Numbered from the stretch's first letter, positions 21,804 to 31,985 are shown. The stretch: DNA of 64,000 nt from Microbacterium sp. LWH7-1.2 (GCF_038397755.1 NZ_CP151637.1:1550001-1614000), one strand, 5' to 3'. Made by a program: numbers and translations. Notes: generated by a model from the sequence alone, not told the origin.

Positions 21804-22888
21804 GCGGTCGCCGCCGCGGGAGCGAGCTCCAGGACGGATGCCACCTCCGACGTCGTGGCGTCGACCACCGTGGGCTCGACCTCCGAGCCGTCGGCGTTGC
21901 GCAGGGCCCAATATGGGTCCTTGAGGCCGTGGCCGGTCACCGTGAGCACGACACGCGCGCCCTGCGGCACGATGCCTGCCTCGACGCGGTCGAGCAGACC
22001 GGCGACGCTGATGGCCGACGCGGGCTCGACGAAGATGCCGACCTCGCCCGCGAGGAGCTTCTGCGCCGCGAGGATGCGGTCGTCGTCGATGGCGCCGAAG
22101 TACCCGTCGGTCGCCGCACGGGCCTCCAGCGCGAGGTCCCACGAGGCCGGGTTGCCGATGCGGATGGCGCTGGCGACCGTCTCGGGGTGCTTCACGACCT
22201 CGCCGCGCACGAGCGGCGCGGAGCCCTCGGCCTGGAATCCGAACATGCGCGGCACGCGGGTCGACACGCCGGCCTCGGCCTCTTCGCGGTAGCCGCGGGT
22301 GTAGGCCGTGTAGTTGCCGGCGTTGCCGACCGGGATGAAGTGGAAGTCAGGAGCGTCACCCAGCTGCTCGACGACCTCGTACGCGGCGGTCTTCTGGCCG
22401 TCGATGCGGTCGGGGTTGACCGAGTTGACGAGGTGCACCGGGTAGTTGTCGGCGAGCTCGCGCGCGATCTCGAGGCAGTCGTCGAAGTTGCCGCGGATCT
22501 GGATCAGCCGGCCGTTGTGCGCGACGGCCTGGCTGAGCTTGCCCATCGCGATCTTGCCCTCGGGCACGAGCACCGCCGCCGTGATGCCGGCGTGCGCCGC
22601 ATACGCGGCCGCTGAGGCGGAGGTGTTGCCGGTCGAGGCGCAGATGACGGCCTTCGCGCCGTGCTCGATCGCGCGGGAGACCGCGACCGTCATGCCGCGA
22701 TCTTTGAACGAGCCGGTGGGGTTCATGCCCTCGAACTTCACCCACACGTCGGTGCCGGTGCGGCGCGACAGCGCCGGCGCGGGGAGGAGGGGCGTGCCGC
22801 CCTCGCCGAGGGTGACCACGGTCGAGGCATCCGTGACGCCCAGTCGATCTGCGTACTCGCGGAGGACTCCGCGCCAAACGTGTGCCAT
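21800..22888 (-). CDS. thrC: Threonine synthase
   Basis: 362 residues. PLP enzyme converting O-phosphohomoserine to threonine. The PLP lysine is in [15 protein letters not shown]; the substrate loop is [15 protein letters not shown]; the C-terminal Ser/Gly glycine-rich site is [16 protein letters not shown]. This is the short class-II-like type found in actinobacteria. The stop overlaps thrB, and hom lies 24 bases upstream. Confidence 0.95.
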   Translation of the reverse strand: MAHVWRGVLREYADRLGVTDASTVVTLGEGGTPLLPAPALSRRTGTDVWVKFEGMNPTGSFKDRGMTVAVSRAIEHGAKAVICASTGNTSASAAAYAAHAGITAAVLVPEGKIAMGKLSQAVAHNGRLIQIRGNFDDCLEIARELADNYPVHLVNSVNPDRIDGQKTAAYEVVEQLGDAPDFHFIPVGNAGNYTAYTRGYREEAEAGVSTRVPRMFGFQAEGSAPLVRGEVVKHPETVASAIRIGNPASWDLALEARAATDGYFGAIDDDRILAAQKLLAGEVGIFVEPASAISVAGLLDRVEAGIVPQGARVVLTVTGHGLKDPYWALRNADGSEVEPTVVDATTSEVASVLELAPAAATA

Positions 22889-22912
22889 GTCAGTTCTCCT
22901 TCAGAAAAGTCT

Positions 22913-24226
22913 TCAATTGCCTTCGACGCGCAGCACCGAGACGACGCGCTCGACCACGCCGCTCGCAGCGAGGCGGTCGACCGTCTCGCTCAGGTCCTGC
23001 TCCAGAGCCTTGTGCGTGCCGATCACCAGTCGGGCCACGCCGGTGGCGCCGTCGGCCGACTCCACGACGGTCTGCTCGACCGTCGCGATCGACACGCGGC
23101 CCTCGCTCAGGATGCCCGCGACCGTCGCCAGCACGCCCGGCTGGTCGTCGACCTCGAGAGTGATCTGGTATCGCGTGGTGACGCGACCGATGGGGACGAT
23201 CGGCAGGTTCGCGAGCGTCGACTCGCCGACGCCCACGCCGCCCGCGATGTGGCGGCGCGCGGCCGACACGACGTCGCCGAGCACAGCGGAGGCGGTCTGC
23301 ACCCCACCGGCGCCCGCGCCGTAGAACATCAGGTTGCCGGCCGCCTCGGCCTGCACGAACACCGCGTTGTTGGCGCCGTGAACGCTCGCGAGCGGGTGCG
23401 CGCGGTCGATGAGCGCCGGGTAGACGCGCACCGAGATGGATTCACCGGATGCCTCGGTCAGGCGCTCGCACACCGCGAGCAGCTTGATGACGTACCCGGC
23501 GTGGCGCGCGGCATCCATCAGTGACGTGTCGATCGATGTGATGCCCTCGCGATGCACGGCGTCGAGCGGGACGGTGGTGTGGAACGCCAGGCTCGCGAGA
23601 ATCGCGGCCTTCTGCGCGGCGTCGTAGCCCTCGACGTCCGCCGTCGGGTCGGCCTCGGCGTAGCCCAGGCGCTGGGCGTCGGCGAGCACGTCGGCGAACT
23701 CGGCACCCTCGGTGTCCATGCGGTCGAGGATGTAGTTCGTCGTGCCGTTGACGATGCCCATGATGCGCTGGATGCGGTCGCCCGCGAGCGAGTCGCGCAG
23801 GGGACGGATGATCGGGATCGCACCGGCGGCCGCCGCCTCGTAGTAGACCTCGGCGCCCACCTGGTCGGCGGCGTCGAAGATCTCGGGGCCGTGCGAGGCC
23901 AGGAGCGCCTTGTTGGCCGTCACGATGTCGGCACCGGAGTTGATGGCGTGCAGCACGTACTCGCGCGCCGGCTCGATGCCGCCCATGAGCTCGATGACGA
24001 TGTCGGAGCCGACGATGAGCGAATCCGCGTCGGTCGTGAAGAGCTCGCGCGGCAACTCCACGTCGCGCTTGGCGTCGACGTCGCGGACCGCGATGCCCAC
24101 CAGCTCCAGGCGCGCACCCGCCCGGTCGGCGAGCTCGTCGGCGTGCTGTCGCAGCAGCGAGGCGACCTGAGAGCCCACGGACCCGGCTCCCAGCAGTGCG
24201 ACGCGGAGGCGGCGGTAGTCGGTCAC
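22913..24226 (-). CDS. hom: Homoserine dehydrogenase
   Basis: 437 residues from GTG 24226, overlapping the lysA stop (GTGA). Reduces aspartate semialdehyde to homoserine. The Rossmann motif is ALLGAGSVGSQVASLL; catalytic region VNGTTNYILDRM and AYAEADPTADVEGYDAAQK-like GYAEADPTADVEGYDAAQKA; and a C-terminal ACT domain (TLEVDDQPGVLATVAGILSE) for feedback control by threonine. Homoserine made here also feeds MetX, encoded at the other end of the window. Confidence 0.96.
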   Translation of the reverse strand: MTDYRRLRVALLGAGSVGSQVASLLRQHADELADRAGARLELVGIAVRDVDAKRDVELPRELFTTDADSLIVGSDIVIELMGGIEPAREYVLHAINSGADIVTANKALLASHGPEIFDAADQVGAEVYYEAAAAGAIPIIRPLRDSLAGDRIQRIMGIVNGTTNYILDRMDTEGAEFADVLADAQRLGYAEADPTADVEGYDAAQKAAILASLAFHTTVPLDAVHREGITSIDTSLMDAARHAGYVIKLLAVCERLTEASGESISVRVYPALIDRAHPLASVHGANNAVFVQAEAAGNLMFYGAGAGGVQTASAVLGDVVSAARRHIAGGVGVGESTLANLPIVPIGRVTTRYQITLEVDDQPGVLATVAGILSEGRVSIATVEQTVVESADGATGVARLVIGTHKALEQDLSETVDRLAASGVVERVVSVLRVEGN

Positions 24227-25785
24227 TTCGTCTCGCTTCGCTCGCTCAGTACAGGCATGCGCTGTTTCCCTTCCGTCGATGCGCCGGCGAGCAGGCGCCC
24301 GTCGTGCTCGGTGCTGAGGCCGGCGTCGCGGGCGAGCAGATCGTCGATCGTCTCGCCGCGCACGATGACGCGTGCCTCTCCCCCGCGCAGCGCCACCACG
24401 GGCGGGCGGGGGACGTAGTTGTAGTTGCTCGAGAGCGAGAAGCAGTACGCGCCGGTCGCCGGGACCGCGAGCAGGTCGCCGGGCGAGACGTCGCCCGGCA
24501 GGTATTCGGCGTCCACGACGACGTCGCCGGACTCGCAGTGCTTGCCCACGACGCGCGACAGCGCCGGCTCGGCGTCGCTTGTGCGCGAGGCGATGCGGGC
24601 CGAGAACTGCGCGCCGTACAGGGCGGGGCGGGCGTTGTCGCTCATGCCGCCGTCGACGCTCACGTACAGGCGCGTGTCGCCGCTCTCGAGCGCGACCGGC
24701 TTGGTCGTGCCCACCTCGTACAGCGTCACCCCCGCGCGGCCCACGATGGCGCGGCCCGGCTCGAACGCGAGATTCGGAACCGGGATGCCGCGCACCTCGC
24801 ACTGCCGCGCGACAGCCTCGGCGATGCCGAGGGCGAGGGCCTCGATCGGCGTCGGGTCATCAACGGACGTGTACGCGATGCCGAAGCCGCCGCCGAGGTT
24901 CAGGACGGGCAGTTCGCCGCCCTCGCGAAGCTCGGCGTGAAGCTCCACCAGGCGGGAGGCGGACTCCTCGAAGCCGGCCGTGCCGAAGATCTGCGAACCG
25001 ATGTGGCAGTGCAGGCCCACGAACTCGAGGCCGGCAAGCTCGCGGATGCGGGCGACGGCGGCCGGGGCATCCGTCAGCGTGAAGCCGAACTTCTGATCTT
25101 CGTGGGCCGTCGCGAGGAAGTCGTGGGTCTCTGCGTGCACGCCGCTGTTGACCCGCAGCAGCACCGCCTGCGTCGCGCCGCGGCGCTCGACGATCGCCCC
25201 GAGGCGCTCGATCTCGATGAGGCTGTCGATGACGATCGAGCCGATGCCGATCTCGACGGCGCGCTCGAGCTCGGCCACCGACTTGTTGTTGCCGTGAAAG
25301 CCCAGGCGCGCAGGGTCGGCTCCCGCTGCGAGGGCGACGGCGAGTTCGCCACCGCTGCAGACGTCGACCGCGAGTCCCTCTTCGGTGACCCAGCGCACGA
25401 CCTCGGTGCTCAGGAACGCCTTGCCGGCGTAGTAGACGCGGGCCTGCACACCGTGCAGTGCGGCGGCCGCGCGGAACGCGTCGAGGGTGCGGCGGGCGGT
25501 CGCGCGCACCTCGTCCTCGTCGATGACATAGAGCGGTGTCCCGAACCGCTCGCGCAGGGCGGTCGCGGGGACGCCACCGAACGCGAGCACGCCGTCGGCG
25601 TCACGCGTCGCGGTGGCCGGCCACACGGCGGGAGCGAGCCCGTTCGCGTCTGCGGGGCGTTCGAGCCACGCGGGAGCGGCGGAACGGGGATGCGGGTCGG
25701 CGGACACGGTGGACCAATCGGTGGGAGCTTCGACGCTGGCCGTCCGGGAGCCCGGGAGCGGCTGTGCCAGGCCGGAGGGGGTCAC
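24223..25785 (-). CDS. lysA: Diaminopimelate decarboxylase
   Basis: 520 residues, with about 40 residues more at the N-terminus than typical LysA; a later start is possible. Fold-III PLP enzyme making lysine from meso-diaminopimelate. The PLP lysine is in RVYYAGKAFLS; GLHCHIGSQIF is the conserved barrel motif; CESGDVVVDAEYLPG contains the active-site Cys of the dimer partner; the C-terminal SLSSNYNYVPRPP substrate segment is present. Next to argS as in most actinobacteria, with one extra gene (DUF2993) in between. Confidence 0.95.
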   Translation of the reverse strand: MTPSGLAQPLPGSRTASVEAPTDWSTVSADPHPRSAAPAWLERPADANGLAPAVWPATATRDADGVLAFGGVPATALRERFGTPLYVIDEDEVRATARRTLDAFRAAAALHGVQARVYYAGKAFLSTEVVRWVTEEGLAVDVCSGGELAVALAAGADPARLGFHGNNKSVAELERAVEIGIGSIVIDSLIEIERLGAIVERRGATQAVLLRVNSGVHAETHDFLATAHEDQKFGFTLTDAPAAVARIRELAGLEFVGLHCHIGSQIFGTAGFEESASRLVELHAELREGGELPVLNLGGGFGIAYTSVDDPTPIEALALGIAEAVARQCEVRGIPVPNLAFEPGRAIVGRAGVTLYEVGTTKPVALESGDTRLYVSVDGGMSDNARPALYGAQFSARIASRTSDAEPALSRVVGKHCESGDVVVDAEYLPGDVSPGDLLAVPATGAYCFSLSSNYNYVPRPPVVALRGGEARVIVRGETIDDLLARDAGLSTEHDGRLLAGASTEGKQRMPVLSERSETK

Positions 25786-25856
25786 GCACCTGGCGGTGGT
25801 AGCAGTCTAGGGCACGTGGCTCCGGCCCCCCGCGCCGTGTGACGCCCCACGGCGTC

Positions 25857-26675
25857 TCAGGCGCAGGTGCCGTTCTGCTGGAGTGCGGGATCGGTGGCGA
25901 TGGCCCCGTCGACGTCGAAGTCGGCGACCAGGACGTCGCCGGTCACCTCGACGGCTGTGAGGGTCACGCCCGACGGCAGGTACTGCGCGATGCAGACGTT
26001 CCAGTCGCGCAGAACGGCATCCGCGAGACCCCCGAACTGCCTGCGCAGCGCATCGGCGGTCGCCTCGGATTCGCCGACACGGAGCGCGGCGGGCGTCAGC
26101 ACGATGGCGCCGTCGGCCGCGGACGGTGCCAGTGCGACACCCACCGGGATGGTCACGCCGAACAGCTGCAGATCGATCGACATCGTCACGTTCGGCGCGG
26201 CGAGGCCCATCGTGTCGGCGGGGAAGCCCTCGACCGTGGCCAGGAGCGTGCGCAGCTGCGCCTCATCGAGCGAGACCGTCGCGGTGGCGCCGCTCATCTC
26301 GCCCGTGCCGCGCACGGCCACGTCGTGGGCGGTGACACTGACGTCACCGGTGACTCCGCCGAACGTCACGTCGTCCGACGCGATCGTGAGGTGGTCGACG
26401 GTGCCCGAGATCAGCTGAGGGATCACCGCGCCGGCGATCTCGACGTCGATCTGCTGATCGGCCGGCAGCGACAGCTGGGTGCGCACCTGCTCGCGGACGA
26501 CGCCGGTCACGATCTGCCGGGCGATCGCCTCGGCGGCGAACCAGGCGGCGACGGCCAGCACGGCGACGATCGCGAACGCCACGATCCAGGGCCACACGCG
26601 GCGCGATCGCTCCGGTGCCGAATGCACCATGCCCTCCGGAAGAGGTTCGGTCACCTGCGTGTCGCCTCTGGCCAT
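25857..26675 (-). CDS. DUF2993 (LmeA-like) membrane-anchored lipid-binding protein
   Basis: 272 residues from ATG 26675, two bases after the argS stop; an upstream frame lies inside argS. A cytoplasmic N-terminus is followed by one membrane helix (VWPWIVAFAIVAVLAVAAWFAA, about residues 27-48), then an extracytoplasmic domain with the DUF2993 opening ARQIVTGVVREQVRTQL and repeating GTVDHLTIASDDVTFGG-like strands. Mycobacterial LmeA of this family binds phospholipids and affects lipomannan elongation. A role in envelope lipoglycan is therefore an inference. It separates argS and lysA. Confidence 0.8.
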   Translation of the reverse strand: MARGDTQVTEPLPEGMVHSAPERSRRVWPWIVAFAIVAVLAVAAWFAAEAIARQIVTGVVREQVRTQLSLPADQQIDVEIAGAVIPQLISGTVDHLTIASDDVTFGGVTGDVSVTAHDVAVRGTGEMSGATATVSLDEAQLRTLLATVEGFPADTMGLAAPNVTMSIDLQLFGVTIPVGVALAPSAADGAIVLTPAALRVGESEATADALRRQFGGLADAVLRDWNVCIAQYLPSGVTLTAVEVTGDVLVADFDVDGAIATDPALQQNGTCA

Positions 26676-26677
26676 GT

Positions 26678-28345
26678 CTACATCCGCTCCGGGGCGGTGA
26701 CCCCGAGAAGATCGAGGCCATTGCGCAGCACCTGGCCCGTGGCGTCGTTGAGCCACAGGCGGGTGCGGTGCACCGGCTCGACGGGCTCATCGCCCAGCGG
26801 GATCACCCGGCAGTTGTCGTACCAACGGTGGTAGAGCCCGGCGAGCTCCTCGAGGTAGCGGGCGACGCGGTGCGGCTCGCGCACCTCGGCGGCGAACGCC
26901 ACGATGCGCGGGAACTCCTGCAGCGCGCCGAGGAGCGCCGACTCGGTTTCGTGCGTCAGCAGCTCGGGGGCGAACTCGGAGCGGTCGACGCCCGAGCCGC
27001 GCGCGTTGCGCGCCACGTTGTGCGTGCGTGCGTGGGCGTACTGCACGTAGAAGACGGGGTTGTCGTTGGTGCGCTTGCGGAGGATCTCGGGGTCGAGCGT
27101 GAGCGGCGAGTCCGCGGGGTAGCGCGCGAGCGAATACCGCAACGCGTCGGTGCCGATCCAGTCGCGGAGGTCGTCGAGCTCGATGATGTTGCCCGCGCGC
27201 TTGGACAGCCGCGCACCGTTGACCGACACGAGCTGCCCGATGAGCACCTCGATGTCCTTCTCGGGGTCGTCGCCCGCCGCGCCCGCGAGCGCCTTGAGAC
27301 GGTGCACGTAGCCGTGGTGGTCGGCGCCGAGAAGGTAGATCTTGTGCGCGAAGCCGCGGTCGCCCTTGTTGAGGTAGTACGCGGCGTCGGCGGCGAAATA
27401 CGTGTACTCGCCGTTGGAGCGACGGATGACGCGGTCCTTGTCGTCGCCGAAGTCGGTGGTGCGCACCCACACCGCACCTTCCTCGTCGAACACGTGGCCC
27501 TGCTCGCGCAGGCGGTCGACGGCCTCGTCCACCAGGCTGGGCTCGCCGCCCGACCCCTTCGCGTGGAGCGTGCGCTCGCTGAAGAAGACGTCGAAGTGCA
27601 CGTTGAACTTCTCCAGCGACGCCTGCAGATCGCCGAGCTGCAGCTCGTAGGCGCGGTCGCGCGCGATCCTCAGCTGCTCCTCGTCGGGGAGCGACAGGAG
27701 CTCGGGCACCGCCGAGACGACGCGCTGCGCGAGATCGTCGATGTACGAACCCGGATAGCCGTCCTCGGGCGTCGGCTCACCCTTGGCGGCGGCGAGCACC
27801 GAACGGCCGAAGCGGTCCATCTGCGCGCCCGCGTCGTTGACGTAGAACTCACGGACGAGCGTCGCGCCGCTGGCGAGCAGCAGGCGCGCCATCGAGTCGC
27901 CGAGTGCCGCCCAGCGGGTGTGGCCGATGTGCATCGGACCCGTCGGGTTGGCGCTCACGAACTCGAGGTTGATGGTGTTCCCCCGCTGGGACTCGTTCGT
28001 CCCGAACGCCGCGCCCGCGTCGACGATGGTCTTCGCGAGCGCGCCTGCGGCCGCGGCATCCAGTCGGATGTTGATGAAGCCGGGTCCGGCGACCTCGACG
28101 TCGGCGACGCCGTCGACCTGCGCGAGACCTGCCGCGATGTCTGCGGCGAACTCGCGCGGGTTCGCACCGATGGCCTTTGCGAGCTTGAGCGCCGCGTTCG
28201 AGGCCCAGTCGCCGTGGTCGCGGTTCTTGGGCCGCTCGAGCGGCAGATCGGCGACGGTGAGCCCGTCAGCCGCACCGGGTCGTCGCGCCTCCGCGAGCGG
28301 GGCGACGACGGCGAGCAGGGCGGCGGAGAGGGCTTCGGGATTCAT
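26678..28345 (-). CDS. argS: Arginyl-tRNA synthetase
   Basis: 555 residues, class I synthetase. The HIGH motif is in [16 protein letters not shown]; the KMSKS equivalent is RLSKRAGN; the N-terminal Add-1 domain and the C-terminal DALR anticodon-binding domain ([14 protein letters not shown] onward) are present. The start [13 protein letters not shown] follows a weak upstream region. It heads the argS-DUF2993-lysA-hom-thrC-thrB series. A tRNA-Arg gene lies 2 kb away but is not linked functionally beyond being a substrate type. Confidence 0.97.
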   Translation of the reverse strand: MNPEALSAALLAVVAPLAEARRPGAADGLTVADLPLERPKNRDHGDWASNAALKLAKAIGANPREFAADIAAGLAQVDGVADVEVAGPGFINIRLDAAAAGALAKTIVDAGAAFGTNESQRGNTINLEFVSANPTGPMHIGHTRWAALGDSMARLLLASGATLVREFYVNDAGAQMDRFGRSVLAAAKGEPTPEDGYPGSYIDDLAQRVVSAVPELLSLPDEEQLRIARDRAYELQLGDLQASLEKFNVHFDVFFSERTLHAKGSGGEPSLVDEAVDRLREQGHVFDEEGAVWVRTTDFGDDKDRVIRRSNGEYTYFAADAAYYLNKGDRGFAHKIYLLGADHHGYVHRLKALAGAAGDDPEKDIEVLIGQLVSVNGARLSKRAGNIIELDDLRDWIGTDALRYSLARYPADSPLTLDPEILRKRTNDNPVFYVQYAHARTHNVARNARGSGVDRSEFAPELLTHETESALLGALQEFPRIVAFAAEVREPHRVARYLEELAGLYHRWYDNCRVIPLGDEPVEPVHRTRLWLNDATGQVLRNGLDLLGVTAPERM

Positions 28346-28391
28346 AGCCCGTCAAGTCTACGGGCGCCGCCTGCTCCGCCCCGTGCGCGGG

Positions 28392-29246
28392 CTAGGAGAT
28401 CTGCACCAGGGCGCCGAAGTCGTCGGCGGCGGGATCGGACGCCTGCGGCAGCGCTTCGGGCAGGGTGTCGAGGCCGTCGAGGGTCGCGGCCTCGGGAACC
28501 ACCCAGGCGTCGACGCGCAGGCGCCTGAGTCCCACGTAGCCGCCGTGGTAGCTGAGGAACGCGCAGTCCGCCGCATCGCGACCCGTCGCGATGCGCACGA
28601 GCGAGTTGCGGTTCGCGAGGCGCGTCGCGTCGATGACGTACCAGGCGCCGTCGAGGTACGCCTCGGCGACGGCGTGGAAGTCCATCGGGCGCAGCCCCGG
28701 CGCGAAGCACGCGGCGTAACGGGCCGGCATGTCCATCGCGCGCAGGAGCGCGATGACGACGTGTGCGTAGTCACGGCAGACGCCCTGGCCGGTCATCAGC
28801 GTCGTGACCGCGCTGTCGGTGCCCTGGCTGAGGCCGGGGGTGTATGTGGTGCTCGTCGAGACGAACTCCGAGACGGCCGCGATCAGGTCGTGGCCCGACA
28901 GCCCCTTGAACTGGCGACGGGCCTGCTGGAACACCTCGTCGGACTGCGCATAGCGGCTCGGACGAAGGTAGGTGATGGCTTCGAGGTCGCTCGTGCGGTT
29001 GCTCGCAGCCTGCCCGTCGACCGTCGCCTCGTACCGGATCTCGAGGTGGCCGGGCTCGCCCGTGAGGCGGTGCAGACGGCTGCCGGACTGGTCGACGATC
29101 TCCGTCGGCGTGTACACGCGATCACCCTGTGTGAACGTCAGCTGCTCACTCGAGATCGGCACCGCCTGGGCGGCGGCGATCTGGAAGATGAGGTCGACGG
29201 ATGCCCCCAGTTCGAGGTCCATCTCAGCGGTCACGACGCGTTGCAC
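28392..29246 (-). CDS. Transglutaminase-like (cysteine protease fold) protein
   Basis: 284 residues from GTG 29246, which has AGGAT seven bases upstream; earlier in-frame starts cross into the divergent gene. The transglutaminase-core triad is visible: Cys in GQGVCRDYAHVVIALLRA, His in MDFHAVAEAYLDG, Asp in WYVIDATRLA. The N-terminal part is a bacterial transglutaminase-like beta domain (LEIRYEATVDG). No signal peptide, so probably cytoplasmic. Substrate unknown; the family includes peptidases and amidases. Divergent from the SGNH hydrolase gene. Confidence 0.85.
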   Translation of the reverse strand: MQRVVTAEMDLELGASVDLIFQIAAAQAVPISSEQLTFTQGDRVYTPTEIVDQSGSRLHRLTGEPGHLEIRYEATVDGQAASNRTSDLEAITYLRPSRYAQSDEVFQQARRQFKGLSGHDLIAAVSEFVSTSTTYTPGLSQGTDSAVTTLMTGQGVCRDYAHVVIALLRAMDMPARYAACFAPGLRPMDFHAVAEAYLDGAWYVIDATRLANRNSLVRIATGRDAADCAFLSYHGGYVGLRRLRVDAWVVPEAATLDGLDTLPEALPQASDPAADDFGALVQIS

Positions 29247-29389
29247 CGAAGTATCCTCGCACGCCGCGCGGACTCGATCGCGCGGGGTTGACAACCTCTT
29301 CCTGGGATTGCTCAGCAAGCGGTTCCCACCCTCAGGATCGACTCTCACTTTTCCCCAGTTCACCGCCCGTGCACAGACCGCATCGGAGC

Positions 29390-30232
29390 ATGACTTACCC
29401 TCTTCACATGCACGCGCCCGGCCGCACCCGAGCTCGGCGGCTCTGGCTCCCCCTGATGGGCGCTGCCCTGGCCGTCGCCGCGGTGTGCGCGGTGGCCGTT
29501 CTGCGCCCCTGGGGGGCACCCGAACCGGTGGCTCCTGCGGCGGTGGCCGAGGGTGACCCCGCGGTCGCAGCATCCGTTTCTCCCGCTCCCCTGGTGCTCG
29601 ACGAGGGCGCGCGCGTGCTGGTGTTCGGCGACTCGTGGGTCTACGGCTCGGCGGCGACCGTGCCGACACTCGGCTTCGCGTACCTGCTCGCCGAGGAGCT
29701 CGGCGTCGAGACCGTCGTGAACGGCGTACGCGGCAGCGGCTACCTCAAGCCGGGCCTCGACGGGCCGGCGTACGGCGAGCGCATCGACGTTCTGGACCCG
29801 GCGCTCGACCCCGACCTCATCATCGTCGAAGGGTCCATCAACGACCGCAGGCTCTATCCGACCGGATATCGGGATGCTGTCACCGCCGCGTGGGACGCCC
29901 TCGAGGCCCGCTATCCCGACGCCGAGATCGTGATCCTCGGCCCGTCCCCGCAGGTTCTGCCCGTGCAGGACGCGACCCGGAAGATCGACGCCGATCTGAG
30001 CGAGCTCGCCGGCGCGCGCGGCTGGTGGTACATCTCCCCCATCACGGAGGACTGGATCACCGACGCCAACTACTCGAAGGTCATCGACACCGGTCCCATC
30101 GGCCGTGACCACCCCTCGACCGACGGCCACGCGTACCTCGCCGACCGCGTCGCGACAGCGATCGAGCGCATGGAGCAGCAGCCCGCGATCGTCGCGGACG
30201 CGCCCCTCGACGACTCTCCCCCGACGCCCTGA
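29390..30232 (+). CDS. Membrane-anchored SGNH/GDSL hydrolase
   Basis: 280 residues from ATG 29390; a second ATG at 29408 is possible and neither has a good ribosome site. An N-terminal membrane helix (LWLPLMGAALAVAAVCAVAVL) is followed by an Ala/Pro linker. The SGNH blocks are visible: VFGDSWVYGSAA (nucleophile Ser), NGVRGSGYLKPG (Gly), VEGSINDRR (Asn) and DHPSTDGHAYLADRV (Asp and His). The enzyme is probably an extracytoplasmic esterase or acyl hydrolase acting on wall polysaccharides; the substrate is not known. Confidence 0.85.
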   Translation: MTYPLHMHAPGRTRARRLWLPLMGAALAVAAVCAVAVLRPWGAPEPVAPAAVAEGDPAVAASVSPAPLVLDEGARVLVFGDSWVYGSAATVPTLGFAYLLAEELGVETVVNGVRGSGYLKPGLDGPAYGERIDVLDPALDPDLIIVEGSINDRRLYPTGYRDAVTAAWDALEARYPDAEIVILGPSPQVLPVQDATRKIDADLSELAGARGWWYISPITEDWITDANYSKVIDTGPIGRDHPSTDGHAYLADRVATAIERMEQQPAIVADAPLDDSPPTP

Positions 30233-30276
30233 GGTGGCGGGGCCGACGCCGCCCGGGTGGTAGTCTCGATCGGCAC

Positions 30277-30349
30277 GCCTCCGTAGCTCAGGGGATAGAG
30301 CGTTGGTTTCCGGTACCAAAGGTCGCAGGTTCGATTCCTGTCGGGGGCA
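30277..30349 (+). tRNA. tRNA-Arg (anticodon CCG)
   Basis: A 73-base cloverleaf: acceptor GCCTCCG pairs with CGGGGGC (one G-T), D arm GCTC/GAGC, anticodon stem TTGGT/ACCAA around loop TTCCGGT with anticodon CCG, T arm GCAGG/CCTGT with TTCGATT loop, discriminator A. CCA is not encoded. It reads CGG codons. A TAGTCT -10-like hexamer lies at 30261..30266. Confidence 0.95.
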
Positions 30350-30354
30350 CGTAC

Positions 30355-30389
30355 GCGAGGAGGCCGGCCCGAAGGGTCGGCCTCCTCGC
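30355..30389. terminator. Strong hairpin after tRNA-Arg
   Basis: Perfect 12-base arms GCGAGGAGGCCG (30355..30366) and CGGCCTCCTCGC (30378..30389), extended by an inner CCC/GGG. It can serve both the tRNA and the convergent gene ending at 30427. No T-run follows on the plus strand. Confidence 0.8.
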
Positions 30390-30426
30390 GGTAGTGGCAC
30401 CGCGCGGCGCGTGCTGGTCGACCTCG

Positions 30427-31409
30427 TCAGTACCGCTCTGCGGCGAGAAGGATGCGCAGGGCGATCAGTGTGACCCACGGGTTCGGCAGCGTCTTGCCGG
30501 TTGGACCCCAGTCGACGGACTCCACGTTGGATCCGTCATCGCTCACCCGGTACCACCGTGCGGTCGCGGGCCATCCGCCGCCGGGGAGCCGTCGAGACTC
30601 GAGAAGGTCCAGCGCCCGGTCGCAGCGCGGGTCGCGCAGGTCGTTCGTCTCGCGGAGTGCATCGAGCCCCGCCAGAACGTCGTAGTGCCAGTACGACGGA
30701 AAATGCAGCTGCACCGTTGAAGGGCGGAGCGGTTCGTCGACGGACCGCCGATAGGTGACGTGCCGTTCGAGGAGGAACTCGGCGGCTGGGCGCACATGTT
30801 CGCGGTGGTCGCCGTGGGCCACGAGGCCTCGCAACGGGAGGAACGTTTCGTTGACGGACGACATGTGCGCTCCGGTCGGCGGTCGCAGTTCCAGCCGCCG
30901 TCGGGCCATTGCCACTGTGCGAGACGATCGGCCAGGACGTCCACGCGCGGATCGCGACGGTAGCCGAGCAGGATCGCAGCCCACAGGGCGCCGCCCTGCT
31001 GCGAGGCGCATCGTCGCGCCCTGCCCGCCACGACGGGGACGAACTGTTGACCCGAGCTCACTCTCGATACTTCCCGGTCCGCGAGGTAATGCGGGGCGGT
31101 CCACTGAGCGAGCACTTCGTCGATGATGCGATCCACCTCCGGATCACCGCCGGGGCAGCCGAGCGTCGCGAGGTGCATCGCGACCCAGTGCGCGCCCTGC
31201 CACTTGCGGTACGTGCTCGCGCCGACCCGCGCCCGTCCCGCGAGCAGAGCTCGCACCCGGACGGATCCGCGGATGCTCTTGCGGAGGGTGCGCATGGACG
31301 GTGATGTCGGGTCCTCACCGCGGAGGTCTCGACGCGCCAAGAAGCGCAGGGACGCATCGTCGGATCCCGCGAGCGTGTCGCGGTCGGCGGCATACCGTCC
31401 CCTGACCAC
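30427..31409 (-). pseudogene. Squalene-cyclase/prenyltransferase-like repeat protein, frameshifted
   Basis: Two halves in different frames form one protein of about 327 residues. The first half starts at GTG 31409 (VVRGRYAADRDTLAG), has TYRKWQGAHWVAMHLA, and reaches QWQWPDGGWNCDRRP. The second half continues in the -1 frame as AHMSSVNETFLPLRGLVAHG and ends LIALRILLAAERY at 30427. The joined motif DGGWNCDRRPGAHMSSVNET is the classic repeat of squalene-hopene-cyclase-like alpha-toroid proteins. Adding one G to CCGGAG near 30872-30875 restores the frame. Real inactivation, frameshifting or a read error are all possible. Enzymatic function is unknown. Confidence 0.75.
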
Positions 31410-31534
31410 GCACCGACTGTATGCCCACCTCCACTGCCTTCGCGCCGAGCGCCCGCGATGTGTCCCTGGCACCACGTGCGATCTTCTGACACCATGCACG
31501 GCAGCGGGGTTCGCGCGCAACGAGGAGGTTCGCG

Positions 31535-31915
31535 ATGCCCAGAGAGATCATCACCACGCCGGACGCTCCGAGCTCGCCGCTGTACAGTCAGGCTGTGCGC
31601 GCCGGCACGCATGTCTACGTCTCCGGCGTCGTGGGCTTCGACGTCGGCACCGGGGCCCTCGCCGGTGACACCATCCAGGAACAGACCCGCCAGGCGCTCG
31701 CGAACTGCGAGGCGATCCTGAAGGCGGGCGGGGCGGAACTCGAGGACGTGGTCGAGATCGGCGTCCTCCTCACGAGACCCGAGGACTTCGCCGGGCTCAA
31801 TGAGGAGTACGCGCGCTGGTTCCCGTCGGCCGCACCCGCGCGGTACGTCGCGAAGCTCGGCGTCGAGCTGCCCGGGATCCTGGTGTCCATACGAATGACC
31901 GCCGTCACCGCGTAG
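31535..31915 (+). CDS. RidA family protein (Rid/YjgF/UK114)
   Basis: 126 residues, with GAGGAGG six bases before the ATG. Family members hydrolyse reactive enamine/imine intermediates such as 2-aminoacrylate, formed by PLP enzymes. Markers: SSPLYSQAVRAGTHVYVSG at the N-terminus, TRQALANCEAILKAGGA in the middle, and the region PARYVAKLGVELPGILVSI; the usual catalytic Arg of RidA (before ...P/A near the C-terminus, R-x-AV) may be Arg103 in PARYVA. Intact, between the broken cyclase-like gene (divergent) and the small membrane peptide. Confidence 0.9.
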   Translation: MPREIITTPDAPSSPLYSQAVRAGTHVYVSGVVGFDVGTGALAGDTIQEQTRQALANCEAILKAGGAELEDVVEIGVLLTRPEDFAGLNEEYARWFPSAAPARYVAKLGVELPGILVSIRMTAVTA

Positions 31916-31985
31916 CCGAGGTCGCGGCAGCGGTCCGCACCATTCAGCAGGGTCGGGCCGGCTCCGCTGGATGGTCGCAGCGAGG

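Noticed and set aside
29288..29293. TTGACA before the SGNH hydrolase as a promoter
   Set aside because: No acceptable -10 lies 16-18 bases downstream, so it is not called.
30277..30349. tRNA-Arg as an integration site for a mobile element
   Set aside because: No repeated 3' tRNA segment, integrase or excisionase was found in the next 11 kb; only the accessory-looking gene content supports it.
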